This document shows, piece after piece, positions 1 through 5,349 of a DNA stretch of 9,996 bases (positions within the stretch are counted from its first letter, which is position 1; every line of letters starts with the position of its first letter). This DNA is from an uncultured Johnsonella sp. GTDB lineage: Bacteria > Bacillota > Clostridia > Lachnospirales > Lachnospiraceae. Below the pieces are notes generated by a model. That model made no database searches and was not told the origin of the DNA. It worked only from the letters and a program-made list of their open reading frames with translations. The stretch spans positions 1-9,996 of the forward strand of contig CAJPUK010000080.1 in NCBI GenBank assembly GCA_905373785.1. The letters are read 5' to 3'. A program made the translations under genes and the position numbers.

Positions 1-2
1 AT

Positions 3-335
3 ATCAAAATCATATCCATAAAAGACTATATAAAAAATCCTAAAGAAAACGGGTATCGTTCTTATCATATGATCATAGAAATACCGGTGTTTTTTTCCGA
101 CAGGAAACAGGCTATGAAGGTTGAGGTGCAGATAAGAACTATAGCTATGGACTTTTGGGCAAGCCTTGATCATCAGATAAAATATAAAAAAGAGTTTCCG
201 GGTGCGGAGAATGTCAGCAGGGATTTGAAAGAATGTGCGGATATAATAGCTGATACGGACAATAGGATGTTAAAAATCAGGAAGATAATAGAAAGCAGTA
301 CAGCTGAAAGCAATGTAAACGAGGAAAATCAGTGA
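3..335 (+). CDS. GTP pyrophosphokinase (small alarmone synthetase), 3' part only
   Basis: This is the C-terminal 110 residues of a RelA/SpoT-type (p)ppGpp synthetase, which transfers pyrophosphate from ATP to GDP or GTP to make the stringent-response alarmone. The frame is open from the window edge; the first ATG inside (position 69) is internal, because the 22 codons before it already read as family sequence (YIKNPKENGYRSYH). Next come the synthetase-domain signature VEVQIRTIAMDFWASLDHQI and a short charged C-terminal helix ending at TGA 333-335. No hydrolase (HD), TGS or ACT region follows, so the protein is a small alarmone synthetase of the RelQ/RelP (YjbM/YwaC) kind rather than long Rel; which of the two cannot be decided from this part. 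Its 3' neighbour aroF is convergent. The family is clear; the start and full length lie outside the window. Confidence 0.9.
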   Translation: MKIISIKDYIKNPKENGYRSYHMIIEIPVFFSDRKQAMKVEVQIRTIAMDFWASLDHQIKYKKEFPGAENVSRDLKECADIIADTDNRMLKIRKIIESSTAESNVNEENQ

Positions 336-439
336 TTTTGATAAACCTGTTTTCAAAAAGTTACAGTTCGCAGGTGATTTATAACTGAAATTTAGATACT
401 TTTGGTTTTGTGACAAAGATAAATGACGGCAGTAGCCCC

Positions 440-508
440 TTAGATATATATATAACATACCAAAATAAAAGCTTACTTTCATTTTGGTATGTTATATTGT
501 ATATCTAA
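440..508. repeat. long imperfect palindrome between convergent genes
   Basis: The left arm (440-471) and right arm (476-508) pair over about 30 bp with a 4-nt loop (472-475). The only flaws are a mismatch plus one bulged base near the outer end and one A-C mismatch near the loop. The core arms read ATAACATACCAAAAT and its complement. It lies about 105 nt after the alarmone synthetase stop and 29 nt after the aroF stop on the other strand, so it may end or stabilise both convergent transcripts. Neither side has the run of T that an intrinsic terminator needs, so a plain terminator call is weak. Further matching inverted words outside the core (GTAGC 432-436 with GCTAC 509-513; AGTTACAG near 359-366 with CTGTAACT near 519-526) hint at a decayed miniature element of about 170 bp. 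The palindrome is directly visible; its role is inferred. Confidence 0.6.
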
Positions 509-537
509 GCTACCTAAGCTGTAACTTCAAAAACAAA

Positions 538-1566
538 TTAGAGTATTTCTGCCATTTCCAAAAGCAGCTTTTCACTGTTATTCCAATCAAGGCAGGGGTC
601 TGTGATAGATTTGCCGTATATATGTTCGCCTATCTTCTGATTGCCGGCTTCAATATAGCTTTCTATCATAACTCCTTTTACAAGATTTTCTATGTCTTTG
701 GAATATCTTCTTGAGTGCAGTACTTCTTTTACAATACGTATTTGCTCCATATGCTTTTTATTAGAGTTTGCATGGTTGGCATCTACTATCAGGGCGGGGT
801 TTTTTAAATCTCTTTCCATATAGAGGCTGTACAGATGCTCCAGATCCTCATAGTGGTAATTAGGTATATTTAAAGCGTTTTTATCAACCGCACCTCTTAA
901 GATGGCATGACTGAGAGGGTTTCCTGTAGTCTGTGCGGAATAGCCTCTGAATATAAAGTCATGTGCCTGCTGTGCCGCATATATTGAATTAAGCATAACA
1001 GTAAGGTCGCCGCTTGTAGGGTTTTTCATACCTACAGGTACATCACAGCCGCTTGCTGTAAGGCGGTGATGTTGATTTTCCACAGATCTTGCACCTACGG
1101 ATATGTATGACATAAGATCATCAAGGTAAGAAAGATTTTCGGGATACAACATCTCATCGGCAGTAAAAAGTTCGCTTTCTTCTATAACTTTAAGATGCAT
1201 GCGTCTTATGGCTACTATACCTTCATGTATATTAGGCTTTTTTTCGGGGTCGGGCTGGTGTAACATTCCTTTATAGCCGTCTCCGGTAGTTCTCGGTTTG
1301 TTGGTATAGATTCTTGGGATCAAAAGCAGTTTATCCCTGACCTTTTCCTGTACTTTAGCAAGCCTTGCAGCATAGTCGCAGACAGAGTCTTCGTTATCTG
1401 CAGAACAGGGACCGATAATAACTAAGAATTTATTGCTTTTACCCTGCAAAATATCACTTATTTCCTTGTCGAAAATTGCTTTTTTTGATATATAATCAGA
1501 ACTTAAGGGAAATTCCTTTTTTATATCGTCAGGACCCGGAAGTTCTTCTACATATTTTATACTCAT
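538..1566 (-). CDS. aroF: 3-deoxy-7-phosphoheptulonate (DAHP) synthase, class I alpha
   Basis: The enzyme condenses phosphoenolpyruvate with erythrose 4-phosphate to DAHP, the committed cytoplasmic step of aromatic amino-acid synthesis. At 342 residues it is close to the usual 350 of the E. coli AroF/AroG/AroH type. Visible signatures are GPCSAD (Cys54), KPRTTGDGYKG (90-100), GARSVENQHHR (158-168), GMKNPTSGD (179-187), DANHANS (His265), IESYIEAGNQ (Glu302) and SITDPCLDW (Asp323). Cys54, His265, Glu302 and Asp323 match the four metal ligands known in E. coli AroG. The ATG at 1566 is preceded by AAAGGG (about 1573-1580 in plus-strand coordinates). The gene stands alone: no other shikimate genes are in the window, and its neighbours are divergent (tig) and convergent (alarmone synthetase). 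The allosteric class cannot be read by eye, so the choice among aroF/aroG/aroH names is arbitrary. Confidence 0.96.
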   Translation of the reverse strand: MSIKYVEELPGPDDIKKEFPLSSDYISKKAIFDKEISDILQGKSNKFLVIIGPCSADNEDSVCDYAARLAKVQEKVRDKLLLIPRIYTNKPRTTGDGYKGMLHQPDPEKKPNIHEGIVAIRRMHLKVIEESELFTADEMLYPENLSYLDDLMSYISVGARSVENQHHRLTASGCDVPVGMKNPTSGDLTVMLNSIYAAQQAHDFIFRGYSAQTTGNPLSHAILRGAVDKNALNIPNYHYEDLEHLYSLYMERDLKNPALIVDANHANSNKKHMEQIRIVKEVLHSRRYSKDIENLVKGVMIESYIEAGNQKIGEHIYGKSITDPCLDWNNSEKLLLEMAEIL

Positions 1567-1591
1567 ACTTTTGCCCTTTCTTATGTAAGCT

Positions 1592-1610
1592 TATTAGAGA
1601 GTGTCTAATA
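1592..1610. promoter_or_regulatory. palindrome at the aroF transcription start, candidate operator
   Basis: TATTAGA (1592-1598) and TCTAATA (1604-1610) form a perfect 7-bp inverted repeat with a 5-nt spacer. It lies directly downstream of the predicted aroF -10 box, at about +3 to +21 of the transcript. A repressor bound here would block initiation; as RNA the same bases could form a small 5' stem-loop. The regulator is not identified. Confidence 0.4.
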
Positions 1611-1619
1611 TCACTGATT

Positions 1620-1648
1620 ATTTTATAATAATTATAAATTGCTTGCAA
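1620..1648 (-). promoter_or_regulatory. candidate sigma-A promoter of aroF
   Basis: Read on the minus strand, TTGCAA (1643-1648) is followed after exactly 17 nt by TAAAAT (1620-1625). Each hexamer is close to the -35 TTGACA and -10 TATAAT consensus. The predicted start of transcription is near 1613, giving an untranslated leader of about 47 nt before the aroF ATG. That is too short for a T-box or a classical attenuator. Confidence 0.55.
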
Positions 1649-1676
1649 GTATTAAAAGGTTATAGTTTGGGTAGCT

Positions 1677-1700
1677 ACAGTTTTGCGGCATTAAAACTGT
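1677..1700. promoter_or_regulatory. perfect 8-bp dyad between the divergent aroF and tig promoters
   Basis: ACAGTTTT (1677-1684) and AAAACTGT (1693-1700) are perfect inverted copies separated by 8 nt. The dyad ends 13 bp before the tig -35 box and begins 28 bp beyond the aroF -35 box. It therefore sits outside both predicted transcripts and would act as DNA, for example as a transcription-factor site serving one or both promoters. The overlapping palindrome GTAGCTAC (1671-1678) adds to the symmetry. The binding factor is unknown. Confidence 0.4.
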
Positions 1701-1713
1701 GTTTGTAAAAGCA

Positions 1714-1742
1714 TTGAACAGGCTGTATATATATGATATAAT
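1714..1742 (+). promoter_or_regulatory. strong sigma-A promoter of the tig operon leader
   Basis: TTGAAC (1714-1719) is followed after 17 nt by a perfect TATAAT (1737-1742), with a transcription start expected near 1749. This is the best promoter in the divergent region. It points into the hairpin at 1757-1802, then the two repeat modules, then tig. The tig mRNA would thus carry about 350 nt of leader. No comparable promoter is evident between 2062 and 2105, although a weak one cannot be excluded. Confidence 0.7.
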
Positions 1743-1756
1743 ACGAGTTTGAAATA

Positions 1757-1802
1757 ATGCTACCTTAACCCACCGACTTTAGACGGTGGGTTAAGGTAGC
1801 AT
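1757..1802 (+). repeat. left-end hairpin of module 1
   Basis: The arms 1757-1775 and 1784-1802 pair perfectly over 19 bp (core GCTACCTTAACCCACCG and its complement) around the 8-nt loop ACTTTAGA (1776-1783). The loop nearly equals that of the right-end hairpin (GCTTTAGA, 1889-1896), as expected if one Y1 transposase reads both ends. As RNA the hairpin begins within about 10 nt of the predicted transcription start. It is followed by A-rich sequence rather than T, so it is not an intrinsic terminator on this strand. Confidence 0.8.
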
Positions 1803-1804
1803 AA

Positions 1805-1888
1805 GAAAAAACAATAGGGCAGGGACTGCCCGAATTAACGCCTGTGGAGATAGTAGGTTGCGAGGTCAGTGAAGCAGGAAGCCCATAG
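1805..1888 (+). pseudogene. fossil C-terminus of TnpB, module 1
   Basis: A short frame opens after TAA (1802-1804) and closes at TAG (1886-1888). It reads GQGLPELTPVEIVGCEVSEA and then GSP. The LTPVE word and a tail ending just before the right-end hairpin are typical of IS605-family TnpB (OrfB) C-termini; the SEAGSP codons coincide with the GAAGCAGGAAGCCC stretch of the element end. There is no start codon with a ribosome site and no RuvC or zinc-finger part, so this is a remnant and not an active gene. Confidence 0.55.
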
Positions 1889-1931
1889 GCTTTAGACTAT
1901 GGGCAGTTCACATAAGCCTGCCATGTTTTAC
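1814..1931 (+). ncRNA. TnpB-type right-end RNA (reRNA/omega-RNA-like) module 1
   Basis: The scaffold runs from about 1814 to AGTTCAC (1905-1911). It shows stem GGGCA/TGCCC (1817-1821 with 1827-1831), a possible closing pair CCTG/CAGG (1841-1844 with 1875-1878), and terminal hairpin GCCCATAG/CTATGGGC (1881-1888 with 1897-1904; loop GCTTTAGA). In known TnpB systems the RNA overlaps the tnpB 3' end and the guide starts right after such a terminus. The guide here would be about 1912-1931, beginning ATAAGCCTGCCATG. It would be transcribed from the promoter at 1714-1742 as part of the tig leader. Whether it is processed or bound by any TnpB is unknown; no tnpB is in the window. Confidence 0.5.
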
Positions 1932-1947
1932 CGGTTTCAGACGGTAA
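1928..1947 (+). repeat. left-end hairpin of module 2 (degenerate)
   Basis: TTACCG (1928-1933) and CGGTAA (1942-1947) pair around the 8-nt loop GTTTCAGA. The stem position and loop length match the module 1 hairpin. The right arm and what follows (GTTAAGGT, 1948-1955) are conserved with module 1 (GTTAAGGT, 1790-1797), but the left arm has diverged, leaving a 6-bp stem instead of 19. Confidence 0.6.
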
Positions 1948-1963
1948 GTTAAGGTGCGAAAAA

Positions 1964-2081
1964 TTAGGGCAGGGACTGTCCGAATCAAAGCCTGTTAAGA
2001 CGCTATCTTATCGGTCTTATAAGCAGGAAGTTTATTGTTTTGTATACAATGAGCAGTTCAGATGCGCTAAAGTAGAGTGCA
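1964..2081 (+). ncRNA. TnpB-type right-end RNA module 2 (diverged)
   Basis: This is the 150-bp-offset copy of module 1. GGGCA still pairs with TGTCC (1967-1971 with 1977-1981), with one C replaced by U to give a G-U pair. CCTG (1991-1994) and CAGG (2024-2027) again face each other, here around an extra stem TAAGAC/GTCTTA (1996-2001 with 2014-2019). The terminal hairpin has a different sequence, but about 9 pairs can form (2030-2038 with 2046-2054, two of them G-U). The terminus reads AGTTCAG (2055-2061), a one-base change. A guide, if used, would begin ATGCGCTAAAGTAG (from 2062) and end about 18 nt before the tig ribosome site. Retained pairing despite sequence change favours a real RNA structure, but the copy may also simply be decaying. 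Confidence 0.42.
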
Positions 2082-2092
2082 TAATAGATTAT
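1967..2092 (+). pseudogene. fossil TnpB C-terminus, module 2
   Basis: In the frame corresponding to the module 1 fossil, this copy reads GQGLSESKPVKTLSYRSYKQ, continues with EV, and stays open past the right-end hairpin to TAA at 2090-2092. GQGL, the E and PV are shared with module 1; SYKQEV resembles the VKQEA ending common in TnpB proteins. No start signal or upstream domains remain. Confidence 0.35.
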
Positions 2093-2105
2093 TAAGGAGA
2101 ATTCT

Positions 2106-3392
2106 ATGAGTTTACAGGTAGAGAAATTAGAAAAAAATATGGCAAACTTGACCATAACAGTTAGTGCAGAAGATTTTAACAAGGCTATTACACAATCTTT
2201 TAATAAGAATAAGTCAAGATTCAATATACCGGGTTTCCGTAAGGGAAAAGCAACCCAGGCATTGGTAGAGAAGTTCTACGGTTTAGGTGCGTTGTTGGAA
2301 GATGCCGTAGATATAGCTATAGACCAAAGCTATCCTACAGCAGTTAAAGAATCTGAACTTGAGATAGTGTCAAGACCGCAGATAGATATTAAGGAAGTAG
2401 ATAAGAATAAGGATTTTGTGTATGTAGCAAAGGTTGCAACCCGTCCTGAAGTCACCTTAGGTGAGTATAAGGGTGTAGAAGTAACAAAGGCTGATGCTAA
2501 TGTAACGGAAGAGGACATAGCACAGGAACTTTTGGCACAACAGGAGAAGAATGCCAGACTTATATCTGTAGATGACAGAGCGGTGGAAGATAAGGATCAA
2601 CTCCTTATAGACTTTGACGGAAGTGTAGACGGTGTGCATTTTGAGGGTGGAAAAGCCGAGGACTATCCTTTAACAATAGGTTCAAAGAACTTTATTGCAG
2701 GCTTTGAAGATCAGATAATAGGTCACAGTCTTGGAGAAGAGTTCGATGTCAATGTAACCTTCCCTGAGAATTATCATTCTAAGGAACTTGCCGGAAAACC
2801 GGCTGTATTTAAGGTTAAGGTAAAGGAAATCAAGAGAAAAGAGCTTCCCGAGTTAAATGATGATTTTGCAAGTGAAGTAAGTGAGTTTGATACCTTAGAG
2901 GCTTATAAAGAAAGCATAAGGGAAAGTCTTGCCCTAAGAAAGCAGAAAAAAGCTGCCAATGAAAATGAGCATGCTGTAGTTCAAAAGGTAGTTGAGAATG
3001 CAACTATGGATATACCTGAGCCTATGGTAGAGTTACAGATCGACAAGATGGTTCAGGACTATGCTTCCCGTATACAAAGCCAGGGCATATCTTTGGAGCA
3101 GTACATGCAATTTACAGATATGACCATTGATAAACTGAGAGAGCAAATGAAGGAGCAGGCAATTAACAATATCAAAACCAGACTTGTTCTTGAGGACATA
3201 GTTAAGGCGGAGAAGATAGAAGTTGATGAGGCAAGAATGGAAGAAGAGTTTGCCAAGATGGCAGACCAATACGATATGGAAGTAGAAAAAATAAGAGAGC
3301 ACTTTGCCAATTCCGACAGCGATATCTTAAAGAACGATATAGCTATGCAGGAAGCTATAGATATGCTTGTAGCGGAGGCAAAGCTGGTATAG
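2106..3392 (+). CDS. tig: trigger factor (ribosome-bound chaperone and prolyl isomerase)
   Basis: Trigger factor binds the ribosome near the peptide exit and shields nascent chains. The 428 residues match the usual 430. Domains in order: an N-terminal ribosome-binding domain with the signature GFRKGKA (43-49), an FKBP-type prolyl isomerase domain (about 163-245, with DFDGSVDG and PLTIGSKNFIAGFEDQIIG), and the helical C-terminal chaperone arms (about 250-428). The start is set by AAGGAG (2094-2099) 6 nt before the ATG and by the normal family opening MSLQVEKLEKN. It is the first gene of the operon and clpP follows after 14 nt. The leader is unusual: the best promoter lies about 360 nt upstream, beyond two IS605-like modules. 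Identity is not in doubt. Confidence 0.98.
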   Translation: MSLQVEKLEKNMANLTITVSAEDFNKAITQSFNKNKSRFNIPGFRKGKATQALVEKFYGLGALLEDAVDIAIDQSYPTAVKESELEIVSRPQIDIKEVDKNKDFVYVAKVATRPEVTLGEYKGVEVTKADANVTEEDIAQELLAQQEKNARLISVDDRAVEDKDQLLIDFDGSVDGVHFEGGKAEDYPLTIGSKNFIAGFEDQIIGHSLGEEFDVNVTFPENYHSKELAGKPAVFKVKVKEIKRKELPELNDDFASEVSEFDTLEAYKESIRESLALRKQKKAANENEHAVVQKVVENATMDIPEPMVELQIDKMVQDYASRIQSQGISLEQYMQFTDMTIDKLREQMKEQAINNIKTRLVLEDIVKAEKIEVDEARMEEEFAKMADQYDMEVEKIREHFANSDSDILKNDIAMQEAIDMLVAEAKLV

Positions 3393-3406
3393 ACGGAGGT
3401 TAATAT

Positions 3407-3988
3407 ATGAGTTTGGTACCTACAGTCATAGAGTCAACAAGTAGGGGTGAAAGAGCATTTGATATATATTCAAGACTGTTAAAAGACAGAATAGTTTTTT
3501 TGGGGGAAGAGGTTACAGACATAAGTGCCAATTTAATAGTTGCACAATTGCTGTTTTTAGAGTCTGAAGATGCCAATAAGGACATACATTTATATATAAA
3601 CAGTCCGGGAGGCAGTGTAGTTGCAGGTATGGCAATATATGACACCATGCAATACATTAAGTGTGATGTATCAACAATATGTATGGGTATGGCGGCAAGT
3701 ATGGGAGCTTTTCTTTTAGCCGGAGGTAAAAAAGGCAAAAGATATGCACTGCCCAATTCCGAGATCATGATACACCAGCCCTCAGGCGGAGCCAGAGGAC
3801 AGGCAACGGAGATACAGATAGCGGCTGAGCAGATACTAAAGAGTAAGAAAAAACTTAATGAAATGCTGGCAGCCAATACCGGAAAGCCATTGGAAGTTAT
3901 AGAAAGAGACACTGAAAGAGACTTCTATATGTCTGCTAAAGAGGCTTTGGACTACGGTATTATAGATAATGTTATAGAACATCATTAG
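3407..3988 (+). CDS. clpP: ATP-dependent Clp protease proteolytic subunit ClpP
   Basis: ClpP forms the 14-subunit serine-protease barrel that degrades proteins fed in by ClpX or other Clp ATPases. It is 193 residues long and without an obvious propeptide. The catalytic triad is visible as Ser98 in GMAASMGA, His123 in MIHQPSGG and Asp172 in ERDFYMS, each one residue off the E. coli mature numbering (97, 122, 171). The oxyanion strand SPGGSV (66-71) is present. GGAGGT lies 6 nt before the ATG. The gene is 14 nt after tig and 9 nt before clpX, so the protease and its unfoldase are translated from one message in matched amounts. Confidence 0.98.
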   Translation: MSLVPTVIESTSRGERAFDIYSRLLKDRIVFLGEEVTDISANLIVAQLLFLESEDANKDIHLYINSPGGSVVAGMAIYDTMQYIKCDVSTICMGMAASMGAFLLAGGKKGKRYALPNSEIMIHQPSGGARGQATEIQIAAEQILKSKKKLNEMLAANTGKPLEVIERDTERDFYMSAKEALDYGIIDNVIEHH

Positions 3989-3997
3989 GAGAAAAAG

Positions 3998-5278
3998 ATG
4001 GCTAATAATTCCGATACAAAACCCTGCTGTTCATTTTGCCGCAAGTCTAATGAACAGGTAAGGAGATTATTATCAGGTCCGCCCGGAGTATATATATGCA
4101 ATGAATGTATTATGCTCTGTGCAGAAATTTTAGATGATGAATTTGCCCAAGAGGAAGAATATGAGCTTGAAGGCATTAATCTTTTAAAACCCAAAGAGAT
4201 TAAAAAGTTTTTGGATGAATATGTAATAGGTCAGGAAGATGCCAAGAGGGTATTGTCGGTGGCAGTGTATAACCATTATAAGAGAATAACCCACAGCAGA
4301 TCTTCCGATGTGGAGATACAAAAGAGTAACATACTCTTACTCGGTCCTACCGGTTCAGGAAAGACTTATCTTGCACAGACTTTGGCTAAGATACTTAATG
4401 TACCTTTTGCAATAGCGGATGCCACTACTTTGACGGAAGCCGGATATGTAGGTGAAGATGTAGAAAATATATTGCTGAAACTTATACAGGCTGCCGGAGA
4501 TGATGTAAGAAGGGCAGAATACGGCATTATATATATAGATGAGATAGATAAAATTACCAAAAAGTCTGAAAATGTATCTATTACAAGAGATGTTTCAGGT
4601 GAGGGCGTACAGCAGGCATTGCTTAAGATCTTAGAGGGCAGTGTTGCCAATGTACCTCCTCAGGGTGGAAGAAAACACCCGCATCAGGAGCTTATACAGA
4701 TAGACACTTCAAATATTTTGTTTATCTGCGGAGGAGCTTTTGACGGACTTGAGAATATAATAGAAAAAAGACTCGGTGCAGGAAGTATAGGCTTTAACTC
4801 TGAGGTGGCAGCAAAAAATTCTCACAGCATAGACGAGTTATTTAAAAAGACCCTACCTCAAGATTTAATAAAATACGGACTTATACCTGAGTTTATAGGA
4901 AGAGTTCCTATTACTGTATCTTTGGAGATGCTTGATGAGGAAAGCCTTATAAGGGTACTTACCGAGCCTAAGAATGCTTTGACCAAGCAATATGCTAAGC
5001 TATTTGAATTGGATGATGTAAAACTCGAGTTTACCGAGGATGCGATACATGAGATAGCTAAGCTTGCACTTGCCAGAAAAGTAGGTGCGAGAGGTTTAAG
5101 ATCCATTATTGAAAAATCCATGATGGATATGATGTATGAGATACCTTCCGATCCTAATGTAGGTATATGCATTGTTAATAAAGATACTATAGACGGTCAG
5201 AAACCTGAACTTATATACAGGGATAAGGCTGTTAAGAAAAAACACAGAAAAACGATGGGAAAACCTGAGATAGCATAA
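3998..5278 (+). CDS. clpX: ATP-dependent Clp protease ATP-binding subunit ClpX
   Basis: ClpX is the hexameric AAA+ unfoldase that recognises tagged substrates and threads them into ClpP. The 426 residues contain an N-terminal zinc-binding domain (CSFC at 11-14, CNEC at 34-37), Walker A GPTGSGKT (116-123), pore loop GYVG (149-152), Walker B IIYIDEID (177-184), the RKH loop (225-227), the ClpP-docking IGF tripeptide (264-266), an arginine-finger region IPEFIGR and sensor-2 GARGLR (363-368). All key motifs are intact. The ribosome site AGGAG overlaps the clpP stop codon, which indicates close coupling. A spacer of about 100 nt follows before lon. Confidence 0.98.
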   Translation: MANNSDTKPCCSFCRKSNEQVRRLLSGPPGVYICNECIMLCAEILDDEFAQEEEYELEGINLLKPKEIKKFLDEYVIGQEDAKRVLSVAVYNHYKRITHSRSSDVEIQKSNILLLGPTGSGKTYLAQTLAKILNVPFAIADATTLTEAGYVGEDVENILLKLIQAAGDDVRRAEYGIIYIDEIDKITKKSENVSITRDVSGEGVQQALLKILEGSVANVPPQGGRKHPHQELIQIDTSNILFICGGAFDGLENIIEKRLGAGSIGFNSEVAAKNSHSIDELFKKTLPQDLIKYGLIPEFIGRVPITVSLEMLDEESLIRVLTEPKNALTKQYAKLFELDDVKLEFTEDAIHEIAKLALARKVGARGLRSIIEKSMMDMMYEIPSDPNVGICIVNKDTIDGQKPELIYRDKAVKKKHRKTMGKPEIA

Positions 5279-5281
5279 GAT

Positions 5282-5349
5282 TGGGGCTGCTGCAAAGTAT
5301 GGATTTGATATGTATTACATATATTGAATTCTGTTATGTGGCAGCTCCA
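5282..5349 (+). other. structured clpX-lon spacer
   Basis: The 101-nt gap can fold as a closing stem, TGGGGCTGC (5282-5290) with GCAGCTCCA (5341-5349; 9 pairs, one G-U). The loop of 50 nt contains an inner hairpin ATATGT/ACATAT (5308-5313 with 5317-5322). It is followed by TTGCTTTATCT rather than a T run, so full termination is not expected. It may be an mRNA processing or stability element that separates lon output from clpX. No convincing promoter was found inside the gap. Confidence 0.35.

Larger units (their letters stand above)
1757..2061 (+). mobile_element. two tandem miniature IS200/IS605-like elements without transposase or tnpB
   Basis: Two related modules lie head to tail. Module 1 is about 1757-1911 and module 2 about 1918-2061, with matching blocks exactly 150 bp apart (GGGCAGGGACTG at 1817 and 1967; GCAGTTCA at 1903 and 2053). 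Each starts with a hairpin of 8-nt loop, continues with a remnant of the TnpB C-terminal reading frame, and ends with a second hairpin followed by AGTTCAC (module 1) or AGTTCAG (module 2). A subterminal hairpin at each end, a tnpB 3' end and a GTTCAC-type terminus are what IS200/IS605-family elements show. Here everything between the left hairpin and the last 25 or so tnpB codons is missing, so movement would need a TnpA supplied elsewhere. The exact left boundary and target site cannot be set from one sequence. Family assignment rests on remembered family features, not on a search. Confidence 0.65.

Noticed and set aside
484..714. Plus-strand open frame spanning the palindrome and the aroF 3' end
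   Set aside because: Most of it is antisense to conserved aroF codons and it starts inside the palindrome without a ribosome site.
1757..1802. Intrinsic terminator just after the tig promoter
   Set aside because: The hairpin is strong, but A-rich sequence rather than a T run follows on the plus strand. On the minus strand the bases after it (below 1757) contain no clear T run either.
1757..2061. IscB/HEARO omega-RNA as the identity of the tandem modules
   Set aside because: IscB guides lie at the 5' end of the RNA and the RNA precedes the iscB frame. Here the peptide fossil resembles a TnpB C-terminus and the AGTTCAC end is at the 3' side, so a TnpB-type right end fits better. A covariance-model search would settle it.
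1757..2061. CRISPR array
   Set aside because: There are only two repeats, each about 150 bp long, diverged, and without regular short spacers or cas genes.
1749..2105. Riboswitch or T-box upstream of tig
   Set aside because: No T-box sequence or recognised aptamer core was seen, and the region is better explained as repeated transposon-derived modules.
2062..2105. A second tig promoter near CATAAT (2080-2085)
   Set aside because: No acceptable -35 box lies at the right distance, and the sequence overlaps the putative guide of module 2; the upstream promoter is far better.
1567..2105. CtsR or HrcA (CIRCE) stress operators before the clp/lon operon
   Set aside because: Neither the GGTCAAA tandem pattern of CtsR nor the TTAGCACTC/GAGTGCTAA CIRCE repeat is present.
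3033..3310. Minus-strand open frames inside tig, and similar ones inside clpP, clpX and lon
   Set aside because: They have no ribosome sites, read as low-complexity Leu/Ser/Ile-rich peptides, and lie antisense to intact conserved genes.
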